Origin: Bacterioplanoides pacificum
GTDB lineage: Bacteria > Pseudomonadota > Gammaproteobacteria > Pseudomonadales > Oceanobacteraceae
NCBI RefSeq assembly: GCF_042648445.1
Contig: NZ_JBHRYB010000003.1
Span: 186,001-250,000, forward strand
Direction: 5' to 3'
DNA length: 64,000 nt
Shown here: positions 34,084-43,748 of the stretch, piece after piece
Numbering within the stretch: position 1 is the first letter of the stretch
How the letters are laid out: each line of letters opens with the position of its first letter
Position numbers and translations under genes: made by a program
The notes under the pieces: generated by a model
Seen by the model: only the letters and a program-made list of their open reading frames with translations
Told to the model about the DNA's origin: nothing
Databases searched by the model: none

Positions 34084-36510
34084 TCAGAAATCCAAGTTCG
34101 ATACATTCAACGCGTTGGCTTCAATAAACGCCCGACGTGGTTCAACGTCATCCCCCATCAGGGTGGTAAACATCTTATCAGCGCCGATGGCGTCTTCGAT
34201 GCTGACCTGCAACATACGACGCGCTTCCGGATCCATGGTGGTTTCCCACAGCTGATCCGGGTTCATCTCACCCAGACCTTTGTAGCGCTGGATACCGAAG
34301 CCTTTTTTCGCTTCGTTCAGCAGCCACTGTACCGCGTCCCAGAAATCTTCGATTTCATGGCGGTTGCGTTCACCTTCACCGCGCTGGATATAAGCACCGT
34401 CATCCAGGGTGGCAGTCAGCTTTTCGCTCATGGAAGCCAGTTTCTGGTAACCGGAACCGGCGAAGAATTCCTGATCCAGCAGGTATTCTTTTGCCATACC
34501 GTGGGTGATCACATTGATCGCCACCAGGCTGGTGCCACGCTCGTTGTCGGTAACGGATTTCACCTCAAAGTGAGAGCCACTGCGACCGGCATCCGGCAAA
34601 TTTTCGCTCAGCTGTGTCGCCCAGGCTTCAACCTTAGCGGCATCGCTCAGATCGTCCACGGTTAAGCGTGGCATGGAGATCATGTAATGCAGTGCTTCAC
34701 GTGGAACAAGGTTGCTCATACGATCAACCGTGTCCTGTGCCGCGCGGTACTCTTCAACCAGTGTGGCAAAGGCTTCATCGGTAATAGCCGGCGCATCCGC
34801 GCTTGGGTACAAGGCCGATTTTTCCAGCGCCACATGAGTCAGGTAACTCTCCAGTGCCGCTTCATCTTTAATGTATTGCTCTTGCTTGCCACGTTTGATT
34901 TTGTACAGCGGCGGCTGAGCAATATACACATGGCCACGTTCGATGATTTCCGGCATCTGACGGAAGAAGAAGGTCAACAGCAGCGTACGGATGTGCGCAC
35001 CGTCGACGTCGGCATCAGTCATGATGATGATGGAGTGGTAACGCAGCTTGTCGGGGTTAAATTCTTCGCGGCCAATGCCACACCCCAGAGCGGTAATCAG
35101 GGTGCCGACTTCGGCAGACGATAACATCTTATCGAAACGGGCTTTTTCAACGTTCAGGATTTTACCTTTCAGCGGCAGAATCGCCTGGGTACGACGGTCT
35201 CGGCCCTGCTTGGCGGAACCGCCGGCCGAGTCACCCTCCACCAGGTACACTTCAGACAATGCCGGGTCTTTTTCCTGACAGTCGGCCAGTTTGCCGGGCA
35301 AACCAGCGATATCCAGTGCGCCTTTACGACGGGTCATCTCACGCGCTTTACGGGCCGCTTCACGGGCACGGGCAGCATCGATCATTTTGCCAACCAGCTC
35401 TTTGGCGGCCTGCGGATTCTCATCCAGGTATTCTTTAAACAAGCGCCCCATTTCCTGCTCAACCGCGGGTTTCACTTCAGAGGAAACCAGTTTGTCTTTG
35501 GTCTGGGAGCTGAACTTAGGGTCCGGTACCTTAACCGAGATAATGGCGGTCAGGCCTTCACGAGCGTCGTCACCGGTGGTCGAAACCTTGTTCTTCTTGT
35601 CGAGGCCTTCAGCGGTGATATAACCGTTCAGAGAGCGGGTCAGCGCCGCACGGAAGCCGGCTAAGTGAGTACCACCATCACGCTGAGGGATATTGTTGGT
35701 GTAACAATGAATGCTTTCCTGGAAGCTGTCGTTCCACTGCATTGCCACTTCCACCGACATACCGTCTTCACGTTCGGAATTGAAGTGGAACACTTCATTA
35801 ATGGCGTTTTTACCTTCATTGAGGAATTCAACGAACGACTTCAGGCCACCTTCAAATTCGAAGATGTCTTCTTTATCAGCGACACGCTCGTCTTTCAGGT
35901 GAATTTTTACACCGGAGTTCAGGAAAGATAGCTCACGCAGGCGCTTGGCCAGGTAATCGTAAGAAAATTCGGTTTTGGTGAAGGTTTCCTTGGATGGCAG
36001 GAAAGTCACCATAGTACCGGTCGTTTCGGAAACACCCACTTCTTTCAGCGGATAATCCGGTTCACCGTGGGTGTATTCCTGCTCGTAGATTTTGCCGCCG
36101 CGGCGAATGGTCAGCTTCAGCTTTTCTGACAACGCATTCACCACCGACACGCCTACACCGTGCAAACCACCGGAGACTTTATAGGAGTTGTCGTCGAACT
36201 TACCGCCTGCGTGTAATACGGTCAGAATCACTTCAGCAGCCGAACGCCCCTCTTCCGGGTGCAGTTCGGTAGGAATACCACGGCCGTTATCGGAAACCGA
36301 TACCGAGTTATCCGGGTGGATAACGGCGGTTACGGTATCACAATGACCTGCCAGGGCTTCGTCGATGGAGTTATCCACCACTTCAAATACCATGTGGTGC
36401 AGGCCGGTGCCATCGTCGGTGTCACCGATATACATACCGGGGCGTTTCCGTACGGCATCCAGGCCTTTCAGGACCTTAATACTCGACGAGTCGTAACTCT
36501 GCTCTGACAT
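34084..36510 (-). CDS. gyrB: DNA gyrase subunit B
   Basis: 808 residues (E. coli 804). GHKL ATPase domain: VRKRPGMYIGDTDDGTGLHH, EVVDNSIDEALAG and DNGRGIP; transducer region to about 390; TOPRIM with EGDSAGGSAKQGRDR, PLKGKILNVEKA and DADVDGAHIRTLLLTFF; the C-terminal YKGLGEMNPDQLWETTMDP block confirms GyrB rather than ParE. It supplies ATP-driven negative supercoiling with GyrA. It is last in the dnaA-dnaN-recF-gyrB series, 149 bases after recF. A degenerate parS-like site lies within it at 34693. Confidence 0.98.
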   Translation of the reverse strand: MSEQSYDSSSIKVLKGLDAVRKRPGMYIGDTDDGTGLHHMVFEVVDNSIDEALAGHCDTVTAVIHPDNSVSVSDNGRGIPTELHPEEGRSAAEVILTVLHAGGKFDDNSYKVSGGLHGVGVSVVNALSEKLKLTIRRGGKIYEQEYTHGEPDYPLKEVGVSETTGTMVTFLPSKETFTKTEFSYDYLAKRLRELSFLNSGVKIHLKDERVADKEDIFEFEGGLKSFVEFLNEGKNAINEVFHFNSEREDGMSVEVAMQWNDSFQESIHCYTNNIPQRDGGTHLAGFRAALTRSLNGYITAEGLDKKNKVSTTGDDAREGLTAIISVKVPDPKFSSQTKDKLVSSEVKPAVEQEMGRLFKEYLDENPQAAKELVGKMIDAARAREAARKAREMTRRKGALDIAGLPGKLADCQEKDPALSEVYLVEGDSAGGSAKQGRDRRTQAILPLKGKILNVEKARFDKMLSSAEVGTLITALGCGIGREEFNPDKLRYHSIIIMTDADVDGAHIRTLLLTFFFRQMPEIIERGHVYIAQPPLYKIKRGKQEQYIKDEAALESYLTHVALEKSALYPSADAPAITDEAFATLVEEYRAAQDTVDRMSNLVPREALHYMISMPRLTVDDLSDAAKVEAWATQLSENLPDAGRSGSHFEVKSVTDNERGTSLVAINVITHGMAKEYLLDQEFFAGSGYQKLASMSEKLTATLDDGAYIQRGEGERNRHEIEDFWDAVQWLLNEAKKGFGIQRYKGLGEMNPDQLWETTMDPEARRMLQVSIEDAIGADKMFTTLMGDDVEPRRAFIEANALNVSNLDF
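34693..34708. promoter_or_regulatory. Degenerate parS-like site in gyrB
   Basis: TGCTTCACGTGGAACA matches 14 of 16 bases of the two perfect parS copies in recF. It is coding sequence and may be chance or a weak ParB site. Confidence 0.35.
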
Positions 36511-36659
36511 TGGTATTCCTCTGTTCTTTTAAGTCTTCTGATCGCTATTTTCGGCCATAGAAATCAGACACAAGAAATGCACTGTATTGTAACAAATTTG
36601 CAGGGAGTGTGCTTATCTAAAGCAGGTTTCAGGCAGGCATAAGGCGGCGTGAGGAGCGT

Positions 36660-37739
36660 TTACTCCTCAACAATCACACCCTGTTCCACGTGGAACATTT
36701 TACTGGCGCTGGGTTGCCAAACGTCGGTGAGTTTCTCTTTATCGATGCTGGTGATAAAGACCTGGCAGTCGAGGCTTTCCAGCAATTTGCATAACGCATG
36801 ACGGTGTTTTTCATCCAGCTCAGACGCCAGGTCATCCACCAGATAAATAGTACGACGCTGGCTTTCCTGCTGGAACAACGCACCCTGGGCAATCTTCAGT
36901 GCGGAAACCACCGTCTTTTGCTGCCCACGGGACAAAATCTCCGCCGCCGGCAGTTTGCCTACCTTAATGCGTAACTCCGCTCTGTGTGGCCCTGATTGGG
37001 TATAACCGATGACTAAATCACGCTCCTGCTGTTTCTCCAGCACATCGACCAGAGGAGTGTCTTTATCCCAGCCACGATAATAAGCCAGCTGCACATCAAT
37101 GGATTCATCCAGCTGACTAAGAATTTTTTCAAATTCCGGTTTGAAGCGTTTCAGATAGGCCTGACGATGCTGGTCGATGACCTCAGCACTTTCAATAAAA
37201 CCCGCTGTCCAGGTTGGTAACCATTCCAGCTCTTTTTGTTTCAGCACCGCGTTGCGTTGTTTCAGCTGTTTACGGAAGGTTTTCCACTGTTCCATAAATT
37301 TGTGTTCCACGTGGAACACACCCCAGTCGATAAACTGGCGACGCTCTTCCGGAGAGCCGGATAACAACTTAAAGGTATTGGGATCGATAATCTGAACCGG
37401 CAGCCAGTGTGCGGCTTCGGCCTGAGAGGTCAGCACAGAGCCATTCAGCTTCAGCAGAGTGTCGCCGTTTTTTAACCGCAGGCTGTCCATGGTGCAGACA
37501 CCCCGCTCTTCATCATCCACTTCGAGAAACATCTCGATACGGTCGGCTTCGTGGTTTAACACATGCTGGATTTTAGTCGTGCGGAAGGATTTCCCGGACG
37601 CCATCAGGGCGATGGCTTCAAGAATACTGGTTTTACCGCAACCATTGTCGCCGTAAATAAAATTAACGCCCGCATGGGGCGTTATTTCCAGCGGCTGCAG
37701 GTTGCGCACGCCGCTGACTTTAAGTTGCCGGATGGACAT
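36660..37739 (-). CDS. recF: Recombination/replication repair protein RecF
   Basis: 359 residues. SMC-like ATPase: Walker A GDNGCGKTS (30-38), signature LSRGQQKTVVSALKIAQ, Walker B IYLVDDLASELD. It binds ssDNA-dsDNA junctions and helps RecOR load RecA at stalled forks. The ATG directly follows the dnaN stop with no gap, so translation is coupled. Two 16-bp parS sites are embedded in the coding sequence. Confidence 0.97.
   Translation of the reverse strand: MSIRQLKVSGVRNLQPLEITPHAGVNFIYGDNGCGKTSILEAIALMASGKSFRTTKIQHVLNHEADRIEMFLEVDDEERGVCTMDSLRLKNGDTLLKLNGSVLTSQAEAAHWLPVQIIDPNTFKLLSGSPEERRQFIDWGVFHVEHKFMEQWKTFRKQLKQRNAVLKQKELEWLPTWTAGFIESAEVIDQHRQAYLKRFKPEFEKILSQLDESIDVQLAYYRGWDKDTPLVDVLEKQQERDLVIGYTQSGPHRAELRIKVGKLPAAEILSRGQQKTVVSALKIAQGALFQQESQRRTIYLVDDLASELDEKHRHALCKLLESLDCQVFITSIDKEKLTDVWQPSASKMFHVEQGVIVEE
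36682..36697. promoter_or_regulatory. parS centromere site 1
   Basis: TGTTCCACGTGGAACA, a perfect 16-bp palindrome and the gammaproteobacterial ParB-binding consensus. It lies in the 3' end of recF, about 4 kb from oriC. Confidence 0.88.
37313..37328. promoter_or_regulatory. parS centromere site 2
   Basis: A second identical TGTTCCACGTGGAACA, 631 bases from site 1, also inside recF. Confidence 0.88.
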
Positions 37740-38840
37740 CTATAGTCTCATAGGCATTACAACGTACATCGCATCACCACCTTCCGGCTCTTCCAGCAAT
37801 GCGGAAGAGTTAGCGTCGGACAATGTCATTTTCACCTGCTGAGTATCCAGTACGCTCATGACGTCCTGCAGGTAAGAGACGTTAAAGCCCATTTCCAGAG
37901 AATCGCCGTTGTAATCCACACCAACCGATTCTTCCGCTTCTTCCTGTTCCGGGTTATTAGCGAACACTTTCAGCAGCTCAGGCTCCAGCACCAGGCGTAC
38001 ACCGCGGTACTTCTCGTTCGACAGAATGGCGGTACGAGCAAATACCGAACGTAATTCCTGACGATCCGCCAACATAACGTTGCTGCCGTTTTTCGGAATC
38101 ACACGACCATAATCCGGGAACTTACCGTCCACCAGTTTGGAGGTGAAAGTGAAGTTTTCAGTGGTGGCACGCAGGTGGTTGGCACTCAGCGCCAGCGACA
38201 CACTGGCTTCACCATCGGTTAATAACTTGGCCAGTTCCAGTACACCTTTACGCGGCAGAATAATCTGCTGCGCGCTATCCGGGCCGGCAATTTCCACATG
38301 AGCGGTGGCCAGGCGGTGGCCGTCGGTAGACACAGTACGCAGACCATTGGCCGTTACCTCAAACAACATACCATTGAGGTAATAACGAACGTCCTGCTGC
38401 GCCATGGCAAAGCTGGTGCGGTCGATAACACGGCGCAGTTTGCTTTGCTCCAGGACAAAATGTTGTTCACCAGAGATGTTGTCGACGTTCGGGAATTCCG
38501 TCGAAGGCAGAGTCGACAAGGTAAAACGGGAGCGGCCGGAACGTACATTAACGCGCTGGTCGTCCTGCTCGATGGTGATTTCTGCACCGTCTGGTAACGA
38601 GCGGCAGATATCCATCAGCTTTTTCGCCGGGACCGTGATTTCTCCTTCCTGACCAACTTCGTCAAGCGTCACACGACCCACCAGTTCAACTTCCAGATCT
38701 GTGCCCGTCAGTGACAGTTGCTGACCCTGAACTTCCAACAACACGTTGGACAGTACCGGTAAAGTCTGGCGTTTTTCCACCACGCCGGCTACCAGTTGCA
38801 ATGGGCGCAGAAGGGCTTCCCTAGAGATAACGAATTTCAT
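37740..38840 (-). CDS. dnaN: DNA polymerase III sliding clamp (beta subunit)
   Basis: 366 residues, exactly the E. coli length. Three clamp domains; LRPLQLVAGVVEKRQTLPVLSNVLLE opens domain I and the C-terminal YVVMPMRL is the canonical end that contributes to the ligand groove. It tethers polymerases and other factors to DNA. It is transcribed in the same direction as dnaA, with a 287-base palindrome-rich gap that should hold its own promoter. Its TAG abuts the recF ATG. Confidence 0.98.
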   Translation of the reverse strand: MKFVISREALLRPLQLVAGVVEKRQTLPVLSNVLLEVQGQQLSLTGTDLEVELVGRVTLDEVGQEGEITVPAKKLMDICRSLPDGAEITIEQDDQRVNVRSGRSRFTLSTLPSTEFPNVDNISGEQHFVLEQSKLRRVIDRTSFAMAQQDVRYYLNGMLFEVTANGLRTVSTDGHRLATAHVEIAGPDSAQQIILPRKGVLELAKLLTDGEASVSLALSANHLRATTENFTFTSKLVDGKFPDYGRVIPKNGSNVMLADRQELRSVFARTAILSNEKYRGVRLVLEPELLKVFANNPEQEEAEESVGVDYNGDSLEMGFNVSYLQDVMSVLDTQQVKMTLSDANSSALLEEPEGGDAMYVVMPMRL

Positions 38841-39127
38841 GGTTCTCCACTCAGATCAGGGGCCTGTTGACTCGAATCAAACTCGGCTTGTTATCGGTTA
38901 AAAATCTTTCAGGCAAGGCGCCTAATCACGTTGCCTAACGGGTTAAGCGAGAGATTAGCAACATAGCATGAAGGGTTTTTAACCATAACCCTTCGGGCTG
39001 AGGACAGTTTTCCTCATTAACTACGTTGTTCGTCATTCATTTAGCTAGCTAAATGTCATTCCTCTCACCTTGTTCTGAGATAAAACTGGCTCTCAGCAGG
39101 CCCGGGTATTATTCGGGTCAACAGACC
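38841..39127. promoter_or_regulatory. dnaA-dnaN intergenic region with nested palindromes
   Basis: No gene. It holds CATTTAGCTAGCTAAATG (39038-39055, perfect 18-bp palindrome), GAAGGGTT/AACCCTTC arms (38970-38994), and a pair of 19-base near-inverted copies at its two ends (38859-38877 and 39111-39129, 16 of 19 bases matching, core CTGTTGAC). Probable dnaN promoter and control region; no perfect DnaA box is seen here. Confidence 0.55.
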
Positions 39128-40723
39128 CTAAGTTGTCAGTGAACGCAGTAAGTTCTTGTAATCTTCACGAACGTCTGCAGTCGTTTCCTGTAACTCTTTG
39201 ATTTTACGGCATGCGTGCAAAACTGTCGTGTGGTCTCGGCCACCAAACGCAGCACCGATTTCCGGCAGGCTGTGATTGGTCAGTTCTTTGCTCAAAGCCA
39301 TCGCTACCTGGCGGGGGCGGGCGATGGAACGCGTGCGGCGCTTAGATAATAAATCAGACAACTTCAGTTTGTAATACTCAGCCACAATTCGCTGAATATT
39401 GTCGATACTGACTTGTTTATCCTGCAGAGCCAACAGGTCTTTTAAGGATTCTTTGATAAACGGCAGCGTGATATCACTGCCAGTGAAATGTGAGTTGGCG
39501 ATCACCCGTTTTAGCGCCCCTTCCAGCTCACGCACGTTAGAGCGGATCTTCTGAGCGATAAAAAACGCGGCATCATCCGGCAGGTGAACATTACTCTGCT
39601 CTGCCTTCTTCATTAAGATCGCCACCCGGGTTTCCAGCTCCGGCGGCTCCACCGCCACCGTTAAGCCCCAGCCAAAACGGCTTTTCAGCCGCTCTTCCAG
39701 ACCATTAATCTCTTTCGGATAGCGGTCACAGGTCAGAATCATCTGCTGACCACCTTCTAATAAGGCATTAAAGGTGTGGAAAAATTCTTCCTGGGAGCGC
39801 TCTTTACCGGCAAAAAACTGGATGTCATCGATTAATAAGGCATCCAGACCACGATAAAAACGTTTGAATTCGTTAATCGCATTCAGCTGCAGCGCCTTTA
39901 CCATGTCCTGCACAAAGCGCTCCGAATGCACGTATAACACCTTGGCATTCGGATTTTTACTTTGCAGGTAGTTACCCACAGCGTGCATTAAGTGAGTTTT
40001 ACCTAAGCCCACGCCACCATATATAAACAGTGGGTTGTACGAGCCACCGGCATTTTCTGCCACCTGACGCGCCGCCGCATGGGCCAGCTGGTTGGACTTA
40101 CCTTCCACAAAACTCTGAAAGGTAAAGTTGTTATTCAGGAAGCTCTGATGTTGCAGCCCCCCTTCTACCTGAACTTCACGCTTCGGCTTGGCCGCTGGCC
40201 GCTGAGCCGGTGCCCGCATATCCGCATTAAAAGGGGAAAAACCAGCGTTATTAAAACCCGGCTGAGCAAACTCAGCGCCTGGTTCTGCCGCCAGCAGTTC
40301 TCCCTGGCGTGGCGCGTTATCGGCCATTGACGGGGTACTATCAACCTGGGAAAAATCCTGCGCATTAAAGCCGGCATCTTCGGTTGGCCGGGCAAACGTC
40401 AGCTCTTCCGCTGGCGGCGCTTCTGCCACAGGCTGACGCGCTCGGGCAGGTGCAGCCGCCGGCCGCTGAAACATCGGCCGCGATTCGCCCACCACCACAT
40501 CAGCGTGGGTAATGCGGCCACCGTTCAGCTCAGAAAGAATTTCCTGGATACGTTGCAGATACTTATCTTTTACCCAGTCTTTTACAAAGCGATTGGGAGC
40601 ACTCAGGCTGAGCTGACCATTGTCGTCAGTACTGGCAACCAAAGGGCGTATCCATGTGTTGTATTGCTGTGCGGGTAATTCATGTTGTAACTGACCCAGG
40701 CACTCTTGCCACAAACCTGTCAC
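39128..40723 (-). CDS. dnaA: Chromosomal replication initiator DnaA
   Basis: 531 residues, longer than E. coli (467) because of an extended Ala/Pro-rich linker (domain II, about residues 80-195). Domain I starts LWQECLGQLQHELP. AAA+ domain: Walker A GGVGLGKT (236-243), Walker B LLIDDIQFF. Domain IV ends with the DnaA-box-binding signature GGRDHTTVLHACRKI. It opens oriC and regulates transcription through TTATCCACA boxes, which are abundant around it. Confidence 0.98.
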   Translation of the reverse strand: MTGLWQECLGQLQHELPAQQYNTWIRPLVASTDDNGQLSLSAPNRFVKDWVKDKYLQRIQEILSELNGGRITHADVVVGESRPMFQRPAAAPARARQPVAEAPPAEELTFARPTEDAGFNAQDFSQVDSTPSMADNAPRQGELLAAEPGAEFAQPGFNNAGFSPFNADMRAPAQRPAAKPKREVQVEGGLQHQSFLNNNFTFQSFVEGKSNQLAHAAARQVAENAGGSYNPLFIYGGVGLGKTHLMHAVGNYLQSKNPNAKVLYVHSERFVQDMVKALQLNAINEFKRFYRGLDALLIDDIQFFAGKERSQEEFFHTFNALLEGGQQMILTCDRYPKEINGLEERLKSRFGWGLTVAVEPPELETRVAILMKKAEQSNVHLPDDAAFFIAQKIRSNVRELEGALKRVIANSHFTGSDITLPFIKESLKDLLALQDKQVSIDNIQRIVAEYYKLKLSDLLSKRRTRSIARPRQVAMALSKELTNHSLPEIGAAFGGRDHTTVLHACRKIKELQETTADVREDYKNLLRSLTT

Positions 40724-41134
40724 GGCTACCTCATAACAAACGATATTTAAGCGAGCCGCATAGTGTACCCAAGCGCAGCCGGGTTATCCACAGATCAGAC
40801 AATTAATTTCTCGTATGAGCGGCGAACCTTGTGGATAACGGCACTAACAAGGTGCGGATGAGTGGGGACAACCTGCTGCGCTTTTTCCGGGCTGTGTGTA
40901 AAGCAACATTCCATACACCGGCTTTGCCCAGTTAATACCCCGGTTAAACGCAATTAATACCTGACTTGTCTTTTCTTCAATCCATTGTTTTTAAAGGATT
41001 TTTTTGTGTTTTCCACAGATTTTGACGGACTATAAAATAAAAATAACGAACTACTTCTCTTCTTTTCTTCAATACCTATTCATTCATATTTTTTTATTCA
41101 GAACAGAGTAAAAAAACTGAACAAAAATTCGCCA
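40724..41134. other. Probable oriC (dnaA-rpmH intergenic region)
   Basis: About 410 bases without a gene. Perfect DnaA boxes TTATCCACA occur at 40784-40792 (plus) and 40830-40838 (minus), and a one-mismatch TTTTCCACA at 41009-41017. A strongly AT-rich stretch (about 40960-41130, many T/A runs) would be the unwinding element. The dnaA/rpmH position is the classical Pseudomonas-type origin. Confidence 0.82.
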
Positions 41135-41163
41135 TTGCTATTGATGGTTCTTTCTCATACAAT
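41135..41163 (+). promoter_or_regulatory. Promoter of rpmH
   Basis: TTGCTA, 17-base spacer, TACAAT; 47 bases before the rpmH start. Confidence 0.65.
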
Positions 41164-41210
41164 TGCCGCCCTTAAAAATTTGACTATTCACTTAACAGAG
41201 TGACGGTGTT

Positions 41211-41345
41211 ATGAAACGTACTTTCCAACCAAGCGTATTAAAGCGCAAACGTACTCACGGTTTCCGTGCTCGTATGGCTACTAAAAATGGTCGTCAGGTC
41301 CTGGCGCGTCGTCGTGCTAAAGGCCGTCACGTACTGACTGCTTGA
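41211..41345 (+). CDS. rpmH: 50S ribosomal protein L34
   Basis: 44 residues, very basic: MKRTFQPSVLKRKRTHGFRA and then MATKNGRQVLARRRAKGRH up to the final LTA. This is the full-length and near-invariant L34 sequence. It is the first gene of rpmH-rnpA-yidD-yidC-mnmE, running away from oriC. rnpA starts 31 bases later. Confidence 0.98.
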   Translation: MKRTFQPSVLKRKRTHGFRARMATKNGRQVLARRRAKGRHVLTA

Positions 41346-41376
41346 TCGACCATTCGCTCCCGAAAACTGACGATTG

Positions 41377-41769
41377 ATGTCTGAGTTTGAGTTTTCCCGG
41401 CGTCTGCGGTTATTAAAACCAGCCGAGTTCAAGCGGGTATTCGATCATACAGAGTTGCGCGGGAGCACTCCCCACATGCTGGTGCTTGCATCAGCTAATG
41501 GGCAGGATCATCCGCGAATTGGCTTTGTTTTAGCAAAAAAGCAGATAAAGCATGCGGTGCAGCGTAACCGGGTGAAACGACTTGTTCGCGAGTCGTTCCG
41601 GTTACATCAGCATCAGCTGCCAGCTGCTGACTTTGTTATTCTGGCCCGTTCCGGTATCACTGAGCTGGACAACCAGCAGATACGTGAGATGATTGACGCC
41701 CTTTGGTTCAGATTGAAGCGTCCTACCCATGGCAGAGCACCCAACGGCAAACGCAAAAAACGGCGTTAA
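41377..41769 (+). CDS. rnpA: Ribonuclease P protein component
   Basis: 130 residues from ATG 41377 (a TTG one codon upstream is also possible). It has the RNR signature in KHAVQRNRVKRLVRESFR near residue 60 and FVLAKKQIK before it; the C-terminal tail is lysine/arginine-rich. With RnpB RNA it matures tRNA 5' ends. Its 3' end overlaps yidD by 41 bases in another frame, a common arrangement. Confidence 0.96.
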   Translation: MSEFEFSRRLRLLKPAEFKRVFDHTELRGSTPHMLVLASANGQDHPRIGFVLAKKQIKHAVQRNRVKRLVRESFRLHQHQLPAADFVILARSGITELDNQQIREMIDALWFRLKRPTHGRAPNGKRKKRR

Positions 41770-42025
41770 TCCTATCGCCCGTATGATGTTGGCCGGTGTT
41801 GCTGTTTATCGCTACGCAATCAGTCCGCTATTTCCCAGTCGTTGCCGCTATTATCCCACCTGTTCCGCTTATGCTGATGAAGCCATTCGTCGCTATGGTG
41901 CTTTGCGTGGTGGTAAGTTAGCCTTGCAGCGATTATCCCGGTGCCACCCCTTGGGCTCTCACGGTGTGGACCCGGTACCCGATTTACCCAACCCTCAATC
42001 CAACTGTTGTCAACGGAAAGCCTGA
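41729..42025 (+). CDS. yidD: Membrane protein insertion efficiency factor YidD
   Basis: 98 residues. The family core YRYAISPLFPSRCRYYPTCS, then AYADEAIRRYG and RCHPLGSHGVDPVP are complete. It is a small amphipathic inner-membrane protein assisting YidC-dependent insertion. The start overlaps the rnpA end and the stop lies 2 bases before the yidC ATG, so the three are tightly coupled. Confidence 0.95.
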   Translation: MAEHPTANAKNGVNPIARMMLAGVAVYRYAISPLFPSRCRYYPTCSAYADEAIRRYGALRGGKLALQRLSRCHPLGSHGVDPVPDLPNPQSNCCQRKA

Positions 42026-42027
42026 TC

Positions 42028-43698
42028 ATGGATATCCGCCGTACGGTTATATTTATTGGCTTAGCCATTAGTACTTATTTTCTGATTCTTGCCTGGAACG
42101 ATGACTACGGTCAGAAAACCCAGGTGAACACCCCGATTGCCGCTGTATCCGATACTCAGGATGCGCCGCTGACTGCTGCCGTCGCCAGTTCGCCGGCGAC
42201 AACCGCTGACAGCGGTGATCAGCCAATGGTCGATACCCCGGAAGTGGCACCGGATGCCATTGATGTGGCGAAACCGGGCACCGAACTGATCCAGGTAAAC
42301 ACCGATGTGCTGCAGGTCACCATCGATCCACGTGGTGGTGAAGTGGTACAGGTATTGTTACCGGCTTACCCGGCATCTATCGAACAGAAGGATGTGCCTT
42401 TTGTGATGATGGAAAACAACAGCCGCCGCACCTACGTGGCCCAGAGCGGCTTATTGGGTAAAGACGGTGTGGATGCCAGCGGCCCGGCGTTATATCGCGC
42501 GGAAAAAACGCAATATCAGCTGGCGGATGGCAGCGACAGTCTGCAGGTGGTGTTAACCACCACCACAGATAAAGCCGTGGTGGAAAAAGTATTTACCTTC
42601 CGTCGTGGTGATTATCTGATGGATGTGAACTTCCGCATCCGTAATACCTCCGCCGAGAACTGGCAGGGTGTGTTCTACGCTCAGCTGAAGCGAGATAATT
42701 CCGCTGATCCGTCTGCCGGTAACAGCATGGGCATGCAGTCTTACCTGGGTGCGGCGTTAACCACCAAAGAAAACCGTTACGAAAAAGTCGGTTTTGACGA
42801 CCTGCAGGACGGCCCTTACAAGTCCGTGCAGCAAGGTGGCTGGGCGGCGATGTTGCAGCATTACTTCCTGGCGGCCTGGATTCCGGCTCAGGATCAGCCA
42901 CACACCTATAACGGCCGTGTGGTGAAAGGCAATAATGTGTTTGGTTTCTACAGTGGTGCAACCACCGTGGCACCGGGCTCGGTGGGTGAAGTGGGTGCTT
43001 CCCTGTATGTCGGTCCGAAAATTCAGGATCGCCTGGCCGACATTGCCGAACATCTGGATCTGACCATCGACTACGGCTGGTTATGGTGGGTGGCACAGCC
43101 GTTGTTCTGGTTACTCGATTTTATCCACGGCTTTGTTGGTAACTGGGGTGTGGCGATTATCTTCCTGACCATCCTGATCAAACTGGCGTTCTTTAAACTG
43201 TCGGCGACCTCGTACCGTTCGATGGCGAACATGCGTAAAGTGGCGCCGAAGATGCAGGAAATTAAAGAGAAGTACGGTGATAACCGTGAAAAGCTCGGCC
43301 AGGAAATGATGAAGCTCTATAAAGAAGAGAAGATCAATCCGCTGGGTGGTTGTTTACCGATCCTGGTACAGATGCCGGTATTTATCGCTCTGTATTGGGT
43401 ACTGATGGAATCGGTAGAGCTGCGTCAGGCGCCGTTCTTCCTGTGGATTGAAGATATGTCGGTGATGGATCCTTACTTTATCCTGCCACTGATCATGGGT
43501 GCTTCGATGTTTATTCAGATGAAGCTTAACCCAACACCGCCAGATCCGATGCAGGCGCGGGTGATGCAGTTTATGCCAATTATCTTCACCATCTTCTTCC
43601 TGTGGTTCCCGGCCGGTCTGGTTCTGTACTGGGTTGTGAATAACATTCTGTCGATTGCTCAGCAGTATGTAATCACCAAGCAGATTGAAAACAGCTGA
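42028..43698 (+). CDS. yidC: Membrane protein insertase YidC
   Basis: 556 residues (E. coli 548), starting MDIRRTVIFIGLAIS; an upstream in-frame ATG at 41941 lies inside yidD and is rejected. TM1 (residues 5-22) is followed by a low-complexity Ala/Thr linker, a large periplasmic beta domain (about 75-340), and five C-terminal TM segments starting WWVAQPLFWLLDFIHGF, with GGCLPILVQMPVFIALYWVL and NPTPPDPMQARVMQFMPI. It inserts inner-membrane proteins with or without SecYEG. Confidence 0.97.
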   Translation: MDIRRTVIFIGLAISTYFLILAWNDDYGQKTQVNTPIAAVSDTQDAPLTAAVASSPATTADSGDQPMVDTPEVAPDAIDVAKPGTELIQVNTDVLQVTIDPRGGEVVQVLLPAYPASIEQKDVPFVMMENNSRRTYVAQSGLLGKDGVDASGPALYRAEKTQYQLADGSDSLQVVLTTTTDKAVVEKVFTFRRGDYLMDVNFRIRNTSAENWQGVFYAQLKRDNSADPSAGNSMGMQSYLGAALTTKENRYEKVGFDDLQDGPYKSVQQGGWAAMLQHYFLAAWIPAQDQPHTYNGRVVKGNNVFGFYSGATTVAPGSVGEVGASLYVGPKIQDRLADIAEHLDLTIDYGWLWWVAQPLFWLLDFIHGFVGNWGVAIIFLTILIKLAFFKLSATSYRSMANMRKVAPKMQEIKEKYGDNREKLGQEMMKLYKEEKINPLGGCLPILVQMPVFIALYWVLMESVELRQAPFFLWIEDMSVMDPYFILPLIMGASMFIQMKLNPTPPDPMQARVMQFMPIIFTIFFLWFPAGLVLYWVVNNILSIAQQYVITKQIENS

Positions 43699-43748
43699 TT
43701 GTAAGCTGTTTCTGAAACCCCGGTTGGGTGTTTTAGCAAAGCGACCTC

